A stretch of 64,000 nt of DNA from Strigops habroptila (Eukaryota; Chordata; Aves; Psittaciformes; Psittacidae), in the NCBI RefSeq assembly GCF_004027225.2, contig NC_044291.2, positions 12,012,707 to 12,076,706 of the forward strand, read 5' to 3'. A model generated the notes under the pieces. It was not told where the DNA came from. It searched no databases and saw nothing but the letters and a program-made list of their open reading frames with translations. The position numbers and the translations under genes are program-made. Below, in pieces: positions 55,301 to 64,000 of this stretch (positions within the stretch are counted from its first letter, which is position 1; each line of letters starts with the position of its first letter).

Positions 55301-57574
55301 TGGCCATGGCCATGGCCATGGGGTCCCCACCGCCTTGATCGCAACCTCCATGCTCAGGCCCTGTCTGCGATGGCTGGCCCCAGGACTGGGCCTGGGCCTT
55401 ACTGCTGCTCAGGGCCCAGCCAGAGCAGCCAGAGGTGCCCGTGCCAAGGGAAGCATGTTGAAAGACCCCCACTGCCTGAAGCACTGGTTAACCTGGGAAA
55501 AGACCCCCACTGCCTGAAGCACCGGTTAACCTGGGCCCGGAGAAAGGCCTTGGCAGCATCAAAGCTCACCCATCAAGCCCCTGGCAAAGGCTGGCTTGCG
55601 CAGTCAGCAGGCTGAGCCCATCACTAATCCCAAGGAGTGCTTCCTCAGGGCTTCTTGGGCAGAAGCCAAGCCTCCTTCCTCAAAATGCAGGGTTACCTTC
55701 TTCAGACTGCTGATCTCTGCCCCCAGCTGAGCCACCTCCTCCAGCAGAAGCTGCAGCTTCTGGGTTTGCTCTGTCAAAAAGGTGTGCAAATTCCTGCAAG
55801 AACAGGAAAGCAGATGTTGTCAGAGAGCAGCCCATTCCCTTGGGAGCATCTGAGCTCAGCAAGGAGCAGAGACACAGGGGCTTTCCCTGCTTAGTGAATG
55901 CTTCCCTTCCTCCCCAGGCTGAGAGAAAGGCAAAGGCCAAAGGGAAGTACGGGAGCCCTGGCTGTTAGGAAAACAGGTGCAGGTAGCACGAGGTTGTCCT
56001 GGGTTCAGCTACAGCAGTCATTTTTTCTCCTTCTTAGTAGCTGGTGCAGTGCTGTGTTTTTGACTTTCAGCCTGGGAACAACGCTGATAACACCGATGTT
56101 TTCAGTTGTTGATAAGTAATGTTTACTCCGACCAAGGACTTTCTCAGTCTCATGCTCTGCCAGGGAGGAGGGGAAGCCGGGAGGAAGCAGAGACAGGACA
56201 CCTGACCCAAACTAGCCAAAGGAGTATTCCATACCACAGCACATCATGCCCACTATATAAACTGAGCGGAGTTACCCAGAAGGCCCAGACCACTGCTCGG
56301 GTCGGGCTGAGTGTCAGTCGGCGGGTGGTGAGCAATTGCATTCTCCCCCCTTGTTATTTCCCTTATCATTATCGTTATTGGTGGTAGCAGCAGTAGTTTT
56401 GTATTATACCTTAGTTATTGGACTGTTCTTATCTCAACCTGTGGGAGTTACATTCTTTTGATTCTCCTCCACATCCCTCTGGGAGCAGGGGGAGGAAGAA
56501 GTAGGGGAGTGAGCGAGCGGCTGCATGGTTCTGAGTTACCGGCTGAGCTTAAACCATGACAGGTTGGCTGATGCTTCTGCACAGACCCAATTCCAGCCCA
56601 GGAAACATCTTTTACCTCAGCATCTTTGTTTCTGCTGCAGATGCCCATGTCAGATCCTGAAAGGGAAAAACGCTCCATTAGAGCATCCACCAGAGCTGCT
56701 GGGGCTTCCCAGAAGAGGCTTCCCTAGGAAGCCCCAGCAAACGCTACTGATTCTTTGGGTCATCCTGTGTGGACACAGAAGAGCCCATGATTTAGCCAGC
56801 GATTGTCAGCAATGCTCCCTTGCAGGAGTTGCCTGTCCCAAAGAGTCACCAACCTCTCTCTGTGCCTTTGCCTGTGTAGTCCACACTGGCAGTGAGGTCC
56901 CACAGTAAACACCAGCTGCAATTCACATCACCAAGAGACAGTTACTTGACGAGGGTTGCTAATGATCCCTGGCAGTGCTGTGGTCTCCTCCTGGTTGCAT
57001 TGTGGGTGGGGCAGCAGGTAAGCTGAGGAGGTGGGGAACACGGAGTGCAGAGAGAGGACATGCCTCTGACCGGAAGTCATCACCGCGGGCTTCATGGCAC
57101 TCTGTAGCCATGATCTTCAGGTGTGCTTGGTGCCCCAGAGCTATTCCCTGTTTCCCCTTACTGCTTCCATGAGCCCCAAGACCAGGCTGCATCAGCCAGG
57201 AGAGGTACCTCTCCACTGGTCACCCTGCACGGCCCCTCTGGGAATCCCCCAGTTCAGGCTTGGAAATACATACACTCTTCTCTCCCGAGCTTGCAGACTA
57301 AGCAAGCCCTTTGGTCCTGTGGCCAGTGCAGCAGCATGGCTGGGAGACTACCAGTCTTACTGGTAGCTGAAAAGCAAGTCCTCGTAAAGGACGTACTCTG
57401 GAAGCACTTGGGCCATGCGAGTTTCCACACATACAGGCTGAAAAGGAAAGCTGGCATCCAGCACAACCAGGCTGTCACTCTCACATGTTTGCTCATGGAC
57501 ACTCACCAAGAACCATTGGGAGCAAGAAGACAATGAATTTCAAGCACCTTTTCTTGTGCACGGCCATCTTTTGC
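52311..57574 (-). CDS. SUN-domain protein, SUN3/SPAG4/SUN5 type, right-arm copy (intact)
   Basis: Nine exons, all phase-consistent with GT..AG ends: 57507-57574, 57361-57437, 56616-56656, 55697-55793, 55052-55136, 54400-54512, 53677-53844, 53237-53326 and 52311-52436 (stop). From the ATG in the first listed exon the product is about 285 residues. Order: a basic N-tail; one membrane segment (LKFIVFLLPMVLA); a coiled coil at about residues 55-115 (LTEQTQKLQLLLEEVAQLG); then a complete SUN domain starting ALKSSGATIDM, with the hallmark PDVSPENCWPLQG, SPSGTVISAPRDI, ETLLGTFMYN, SNWGNRAYTCIYRV and VHGK blocks. SUN proteins sit in the inner nuclear membrane and bind KASH peptides in LINC complexes. 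The SUN3/SPAG4/SUN5 subgroup is testis-biased and shapes sperm heads. The exact ortholog is not resolved, and further 5' exons are possible. An LTR occupies one intron. The gene reads toward the palindrome centre. Confidence 0.8.
55995..56561 (-). mobile_element. ERVL-like solo LTR inside SUN intron (right arm)
   Basis: Mirror of 31563-32129 with identical length (567 bp) and the same flanking pentamer arrangement. Confidence 0.8.
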
Positions 57575-59130
57575 CTGAAAAAGGAGGGAGTCCTGTGTCT
57601 GTCAATGAGCCAGGTTTTGAGCAAACCAGCTGGATTACCACTTCCAGGCAGGAAAGCCACTGTTTCAGAAGCCTGCTGCTGACAGCTGCTAGAGCAGCGC
57701 CCAGGAGGAACACTTTCTGTCCACACCTTTCAAAACTGCCAGCAGCTCTTCCCCAAAGGAAGGGCTCCAGAAGCCATTACTCCCAGAAAGTAAAGAGGTT
57801 GAGCAAAACAAGACTTTCAGCTCTGCACCCCAGCATCTGGCTACATGGCAGTTTGTCCTACCATGGCCAAAATTTGGGCCTCTGGCAAATGTGTAGCAGT
57901 GAGAGTGCCCAGGGCCTTTGCTCTTGGTTCTCCCTGAGAATGGCCACAACATGAGCAGTGCTTGTGAGAATGGGCAGCAAGCTGGGGAACACCCCCTGCT
58001 CTCCCCTTTGCTTGCACTGGCCCTCAGACATCTCCTTTCTCCCCCTGTCCAACGCAGAAACATGTAGTACATACATACTCGTTTCCTCATCTTTGCTGTA
58101 AAGCAGTGTAGCCTGCAGTGGAGGAACAGGAAGAAGCTGGCAGCAGCAGCAGCAGTCCCCACTGCTGGAAGCACAGCCAGCAGCACAGCCCAATTCTCAC
58201 CCCCTCCCTCCCTGCCCCCTGCAGCATGAAGCTACCGCCTCCCCAAAAGCCCAACAGCAAAAACAGGTAGTACATACATGGTGAAGACGCACGTGCTCAG
58301 CAGACATCTCCAGAGGGATGCAAGGGTACCTGCCGGATGGCAAGCAAGGCTGAAGACCGTCCCTGGGCAAAGAAACCAGAGAACAGTTAGGTCTCTCTCT
58401 TGAGGTCTCTTCTCTAGGATGCCCAGCCAAGAGTGTTTTGGCTCCCTGTAGGGAGGCAAGCACTGAGTCCTAGGTGCCACATCTCTGGGGTGCAGGGCAG
58501 CCTGCATTTCTCCAGCCACTTGTGACATTTCGCCAGACTGCTGGCACGGTGCAGCTCTCTGAGTTCACCCCCAAGGACTTTGCAACAAGAACCAGTGCTG
58601 AGCTTACTTGCAAGTGCTGTGGCATTGTCATGCCACTTTGCTGTCCCTCGAGTGGCTGAGCTGGAAGTGGTCTGAGAAAAGCGTTTCACCAGCTCCACCT
58701 CTGTGAAAAGGCTCCTATGGGAGGAAAAAAAGATGCTGATTGCCTGCAGTGCCCATGCTCTGAGGGCCAAGGCCCTTGCCAGAGCTCAGCCTTGGGAAGC
58801 CTCCCAAGAGACGTTCCAGCTGCAGCAAGAGAAGGCAGCACAGCTGGGCTGGTTCCAGGGGTCCCCTCTCTTCTTTCCCCATCCTTTGCTTTACAGGCCT
58901 GCAGTGGAGGAAGAGGAAGAAGCTGGTGGCAGCAGCAGCAGTCTCCACCACTGGAAGCAGACCCAGCTAATACATGTAAAAACACTCCTACAGTGCTCAA
59001 TTGTTTAAGTGCCTTGAGGTTTGCAAACTCAGCTAAAAGTAGCCCGTTCATACCATGGAAACATGTTACAATGTATACATGTGGTTCATAGATAACAGGG
59101 CTAGCCCAGGCAATCAAGAAGGACATCTGG
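57575..59130 (-). other. 5' region of right-arm SUN gene, unresolved
   Basis: Mirror of 29040-30549, with the same duplicated Leu-rich block (near 58112-58178 and 58899-58965) and the exon-like stretch near 58608-58715. No additional phase-consistent exon could be proven. Confidence 0.35.
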
Positions 59131-59136
59131 CATTAT

Positions 59137-59516
59137 GATGTGGAGAATTGCTACAGCGAGAAAAAGATGAAGTAATGTGCCTTCATCTTCCTCCATGTGA
59201 CCTGTGAATAACCTGAGGAAGAGAAGAGAGATGAAGTAACGACCCCCAGGACCACCAGAGAGAGTTACCGCACACGCTGTAGTGGGTAGTAACCTATGTC
59301 AGTTAGTTCTGGGAAGAAATTTTAATATGTATAAGATTCCTGGTAATTATAATGTATATGTATGAGATGAATTCTTATAAGCAAGAAACCTGTAAGAATT
59401 GGCATGCATGTTTGGTGGAGCAATTGCCCCGTGCATGTGGTGCTGTAATAAATAATGCCTGCTTCTTAATGCTGTATTGGTGTTAAGGAGTCTTATTCTC
59501 CTGATTTTCGGTGACA
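59137..59516 (+). mobile_element. 5' LTR of class I ERV (right arm)
   Basis: It ends CGGTGACA at 59516, has AATAAA at 59447-59452 and a short R/U5-like tail, and is followed by a TTGGCAACCC primer-binding-like stretch at about 59519. Its start is estimated at a TG near 59137. It is the 5' LTR of the provirus that runs to the window end. Confidence 0.7.
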
Positions 59517-60600
59517 GTTTTGGCAACCCATATGGGACCTCACCTCTGAGCCTCAGCAGATCTGGAATCAACTAATCTCCAGCTGGCACCAAGGGATTCT
59601 TGGGGAGAACCGCAACAACAGACTGTTAGGGGCTTGGGACAAGATCCCTGGGTGAGTAAGTTTTAAAGGCATTATTTTGAAGTAAAACTGATTAATGGAA
59701 ACTGGGGTTAGAGTCCCCTGAACAGAGTCCAAGTCCCTGTGGTAAGCTTACCGTCTGTAGGCGGTTCGAGTCCCCTAGGATTGGATGAATTGGCCAAAAG
59801 GGGTTTGAGACCCCTAGGAGAGAAAAAAGGAAAAAAAAAGAAAAGAAAAAAAAAAAAAAGAAAAAAGGGGGGATTTGAGACCCCAATTATGAATACTGTT
59901 GGTTGATATAATACAATATTGTGTATTGTGGGTTATAATGTCTGTCAAGTTTCAACTAGGAATCTGTTGTTATTGTATATGTGGGGGGGCGCAAGATAAG
60001 TTCCAGAGTAAAATCAGAACCTTTAAGTATCTTTTTCAAATTTGTTGATTGGAAAAAATGGATTCACCAGGTGCAAGTGTTGAGATAATAATCAATTTAA
60101 TCTGTTAGTGGTGTAATTGATACAAGAATACTTTGTGGTGTCCCGAGGAGTACTAAGAAATGGGAACAAGTGGGTCTAAACATGCCCAAGAAGGCAGTAT
60201 AACTAGCCTCTATCTTTCAAGGAAGATAGATATCCGGAAGCACCGGATATTTGAAAGAAATTACAGAAATTAGAGGGAGAAGATTCATGAAACCTAGACA
60301 AAATGATAGAAGTAGCTTGGGTAGCTTTAATAATTGAGGTGAGGAAGAAGACAATAAACTGAGAGAAAGAGAACAGGAAAGAGAAGAACAAGAAAGGAAA
60401 AGAGAGTTAGAAAAATAAAAAAAGAGATAGAAAAAGGGATGCTGGACTTATTACCACTTTGAGAGGACCACCAACTCCATGAGGTGGGGGTAGGCAAACA
60501 CCTAAGAAAGGAGGCTTGAAACCGAACCTGTGTACTTGTTGCAAGAGATTTGGACATTGGAGGAAAGAATGTCCTCAAAAGCCACCTGAGGAGGGAGCAT
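59517..60600 (+). mobile_element. ERV leader and decayed gag, with intact zinc knuckle
   Basis: A leader with a purine tract (about 59820-59874) is followed by heavily interrupted gag sequence. Near the end, 60531-60572, lies a complete CCHC nucleocapsid zinc knuckle (C-x2-C-x4-H-x4-C: CTCCKRFGHWRKEC). No continuous gag frame remains. The palindrome ends inside this region at 60244. Confidence 0.7.
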
Positions 60601-61130
60601 TGGAACTTTCCTTTAAATCAGCAATGAAGGGAACCAGGGGAACAGACCCCAGCTAAGCCCCTGGTTACACTGGAACTGGGGAAACAAAAGGTCAATCTTT
60701 TTATTAGATACAGGGCCTTCATTTTCAGTTATAAATACTAAGCAAGGTATTTTAAGAAAAGAAACTGTAAACGTCGGTGTGACTGGGAAGTAGGAAACAT
60801 GGACTTTCTTTAACCCCATTAATTTTAAATTTGGCAAGCAATGTTTAACTCATCAGTTTTTATATATGCCGGAATGCCCAGTACCCCTCTGGGGAAGAGG
60901 CCTGTTAGGTAAATTGGATGCTCAAATTATATTCAAAGGGGGAGAGGTACAATTATTGGTACCTGAGACTAAAGCCATTGAGGCAAAGACTTTTATGTTG
61001 CAGGGAAAACCAGAACCAGATAATCTTGAAGGAGTACTGGAGGAGATAGAAAATGCAGTAACGCTCCTGGTTTGGGCCAGTGGAACTACAGGACGTTCCC
61101 GACAAGCTCAACCTGTGTTACCCTAAATCC
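60601..61130 (+). pseudogene. ERV class I protease, broken
   Basis: The active-site segment LLDTGPSFSV is present (DTG at 60707-60715). The flap region that follows and the terminal GRGLLGKLDAQ motif (about 60895-60925) are separated by stops and frame changes. The last part is open from 60866. Inactive. Confidence 0.7.
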
Positions 61131-62215
61131 TGCATTGAGACTGGTAAGATGAAAACAATATCCCCTGAAACTGGAAGCACAAAAGGGAATTGAGGGGTTG
61201 ATAGAGAACTTAAAAAAAATTGGCTTTTTGATAGAATGTGAATTAGAGTATAATACTCCAATTTGCCTGTTGAAAAGCCTGGGACAGGACAATATTGATT
61301 AGTGGAAGATTTACGGGCAATAAATCAGATAGTTCAGGACATCCATCCAGTAGCAGCTAACCCCTACACACTACTAACCACTCTTAGGGAAAAACATCAG
61401 TGGTTTACAGTCATAGATTTAAAAGATGCATTCTTCTGCATATCTCTTGATCTAAACAGTCAGGCGATTTTTGCCTTTGAATGGGACAATCTTCAGACAC
61501 ACCACAAGACTCAACTTACATGGACTGTATTACCATAAGGGTTTAAAAACAGCCCGACAATCTTTGGAAATCAATTAGCCAAAGAATTGGAAATGTGGGA
61601 AAAAAAAAGAGAACCTGGAGGGACTGGTACTGCAATATGTAGGGCAGGAGAGACTAATGAGAAGTGCCTGGAATTAACCATTAGCCTCCTGAACTTTTTG
61701 GGTCAAGGGGGATACAACGTATCTTGGAAAAAGACCCAGATTGTGCAATAACAGGTCAGGCTTTGAAATTATACCTGGACAGCAAAGATTAGGGCCAGAT
61801 CGTAAAGAAGCAACATGCCACAGACAGTCAGAGACTTGAGGGCCTTTCTAGAAATGGCTGGATGGTGGAGATTATGGATTTCAAATTACAGACTGTTAGT
61901 TATGAATTACTGAAGGAAGTCCCTGAAGGACTATTGATTTGTACTCCAGAAGCCAGAAGTGCTTTCAAGGCTCTTAAATGAGCATTGATGACAGCATCTG
62001 TGCTGGGACTCCCAGATTTAACAAAACCTTTTGAACTCTTTGTGCACGGAAGACAGCATCTGGCGTTGGGAGTTTTGACCCAAAAAGTCGGCAGAGAAGA
62101 AAGACCTGTGGGTTACTTCCGTAAGCAATTAGATCAAGTAAGCCAGGGGTGGCTCAGCTGCTTTTGAGCAGTTGCAGCAACTGTCCTGTTAATTCAAGAA
62201 GCCAGAAAGCTGACT
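61131..62215 (+). pseudogene. ERV class I reverse transcriptase, broken
   Basis: Gammaretrovirus-like RT palm and finger blocks (LVEDLRAINQ, QWFTVIDLKDAFF, FAFEW, GFKNSPTIF) are recognisable but interrupted. A stop TAA replaces the expected glutamine codon just before GFKNSP (about 61537), and further stops follow. The catalytic YVDD position reads YVGQ (61636-61647), so both aspartates are lost. The connection domain remnant ([14 protein letters not shown], then LGVLTQK) lies at 62005-62085. Confidence 0.75.
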
Positions 62216-62995
62216 ATGGGGCAGGAGATGACCATATATGTACCCCACGCAGTCAGCTCTGGTTTAGAGCAAAAAGGAGGGCATTGGTTGTCTCCTAGTC
62301 GAATGCTGAAATATCAGGCGGTCTTGATGGAACAAGATGATGTAGAACTGAAGACAACTTCAGCAGTTGACCCAGCCTTATTCCTGACTACCCAAGAATC
62401 AAAGGAGGAACCATTGACCCATGATTGTTTACTGACTATTGAACAGGCATATTCAAGTCGTCCTGGCCTGCTCGATGAACCATTGGAGAATCCTGATTAT
62501 GAACTTTTCACGGACAGTAGCAGTTTTGTTCAAGAAGGAAAACAAAAAGCAGGGTATGCTGTCATAACTACCACGGAGGTAATTGAAGGTAAACCCTTGC
62601 CTATAAATATGGCTGCCCAAAAAGAAGAACTGATTGCTCTCCACCAGGCATTGGAAATGAAAGAAGATAAGCGTAAATATCTGGACTGATTCACAATATG
62701 TGTTCAGTGTAATACATGCACATGAAGCTATTTGGAGGGAAAGGGGTTTGTTATCAACACAAGGATCATCAATAAAACACAAAGAAAAAATTTTAAAACT
62801 CTTGGAAGCTGTTAAAAAGCCCAAGGAGGTTGCTGTTATGCATTGTCAAGCACACCAGCAAGGGTTTTTACCAGTTCATCAGGGGAATAAATTGGCGGAT
62901 AAAATGGCAAAAGAGGCTGCACAAGAAGGCATCCTAGCATTAATTCCAGAAAAGGTTATTTCAATACTAAATGTCAGGCCAAATTATCTATAAGT
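62216..62995 (+). pseudogene. ERV class I RNase H, broken
   Basis: RNase H segments FTDSSSFVQEGKQKAGYAV (about 62503-62560), AAQKEELIALHQAL and HCQAHQQG ... GNKLADKMAKEAA occur in family order, with a frame change near 62690. No intact domain is encoded. Confidence 0.75.
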
Positions 62996-64000
62996 TGATA
63001 TAAATTAGCATTGCACTTAAAAATTATCAAGGCCGGTTTATAACTCCACAAAATCAGGTAATAATACCTGTACCATTAATGACATGAATAGTCAAAGATA
63101 AAAGCCAACAGATGCATTGGAGAGTAGAGTCTACGTTAAATAGTTTAAAGCCTCAGGTGATTAGTGTTAGGATGACAAAGATAGTAAAATTGATCCCTGA
63201 AAAATGCCCAGTGTGCTTAAAGAAAACCCCCCTGAATATAAAGCAACCACCTCTGGGTATAACCAGGAAAGGTTATTCACCAGGAGATTATTGGCAAATA
63301 GATTTTTCAGAATTGCCTCAACAACAAGGGTACCAGTATCTACTAGCATTGATAGATACTTCTTCAGGATGGTCCGAACCCTTTCCCTGCCACACTAACA
63401 AGACTAGAGAAGTAACAAAAACCTTATTAAAAAAATTATTCCCAGATTTGGAGTACCAATAGGAATGTCCTCTGATAGAGGACCCTATTTTATAGCAGAA
63501 ATACTCCAATGGTTAAGTAAAATTCTAGGAATATGATAGGATCTACACACCCCTTGGTGATCACAGTCCAGTGAGAAATTAGAAAGGATGAATCAAACAC
63601 TAAAGAGGCAGGTCCTCAAAATCTGCCAAGAAACCTCTTTAAAGTGGCCTCAGGTATTACCCTTGGCTCTACTTAGAATAATTGTACAGCCAAGGACTAA
63701 ACTGAAAATTAGTCCATATGAACTTATGTTTGGTAGACCTTATCAAATGTCCACCCTCCTGGGTTCAATGGAACAAGTGGGGAGACAAGAAATTAACAAT
63801 TATTTAATCTCTCTAGGACAAGTTTTACACCTACTTAAAGAATACATCATCCTTTCTGAACCACTGACTCTTGACACTCCAGCCCCTTCGCACCTACCAG
63901 GAGACTATGTGTATATGAAAACCTGGAACTCTGAACCACTTCAAGAGAAGTGGAAAGGACCCTATTAGGTATTGTTGACCACTCGCACAGCCATCAAAGT
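62996..64000 (+). pseudogene. ERV class I integrase, broken, running to the window end
   Basis: Integrase zinc-binding remnant (HW at about 63115; CPVC near 63209), core segments WQIDFSELPQ and ALIDTSSGW, a third core block SDRGPYF near 63472 in another frame, and the C-terminal GDYVYMKTW / EKWKGPY motif at about 63900-63966. Several stops intervene (for example near 63460-63540). env and the 3' LTR would lie beyond the window. Confidence 0.75.

Larger units (their letters stand above)
44415..60244 (-). repeat. Right arm of giant inverted repeat (about 15.8 kb)
   Basis: Mirror of 27881-43717. It is the arm that continues uninterrupted into the provirus body beyond 60244, so at the outer edge it looks like the ancestral side. 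The differences from the left arm that I noticed are mostly 1-nt indels, many in homopolymers, with a few substitutions. Confidence 0.95.

Overview
The window is vertebrate genomic DNA and almost certainly avian. Genes are split by GT..AG introns. Interspersed repeats are dominated by CR1 LINE fragments in both orientations, several with the ATTCTATGATTCTATGA-type 3' tail. There are solo LTRs of a bird ERVL-like family, a class I (gammaretrovirus-like) provirus, an OR14-type olfactory receptor fragment and a PHF7-like PHD exon. No tRNA, rRNA or CRISPR feature was seen.

Layout. (1) 1-14.05 kb, plus strand: the 3' half of an ankyrin-repeat/MYND-finger gene, best read as ANKMY1. It has eight phase-consistent exons, and its introns hold CR1 copies and one solo LTR with a perfect 5-bp target duplication. 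(2) 14.05-21.7 kb: gene-poor DNA with CR1 debris, a minus-strand PHF7-like fragment, a partial LTR and a broken gag/protease fragment of a class I ERV. (3) 21.7-24.2 kb, minus strand: a paralog of an unrecognised small secreted-peptide gene, then low-complexity and CR1/LTR sequence up to 27.5 kb. (4) 27.88-60.24 kb: a giant inverted repeat, with two arms of about 15.8 kb (27881-43717 and 44415-60244) around a spacer of about 0.7 kb. (5) 60.24-64 kb: the decayed gag-pol of the class I provirus whose 5' LTR and leader lie in the outer end of the right arm.

Each arm carries, from the outside inward, the ERV LTR and leader; a nine-exon SUN-domain gene of the SUN3/SPAG4/SUN5 testis type, reading toward the centre; an OR14-like olfactory receptor pseudogene, also reading toward the centre; an ERVL-type LTR; and the secreted-peptide gene, reading outward from the centre. 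The two peptide genes are therefore divergent around the spacer.

The arms look nearly identical where I compared them. The differences I noticed are mostly 1-nt indels, many in homopolymers. They break the SUN gene only in the left arm and the peptide signal exon only in the right arm. This could be independent decay, or uncorrected sequencing error in a recent or gene-converting palindrome.

The left outer edge of the palindrome truncates the provirus and abuts a mosaic of sequence copied from inside the arm, with a 4-bp microhomology. That suggests a replication-template-switch origin after the provirus had inserted.

Most interesting items: the palindrome itself, the unrecognised secreted-peptide family (three loci sharing exon layout and a conserved upstream block), and a testis-type SUN gene placed inside palindrome arms.
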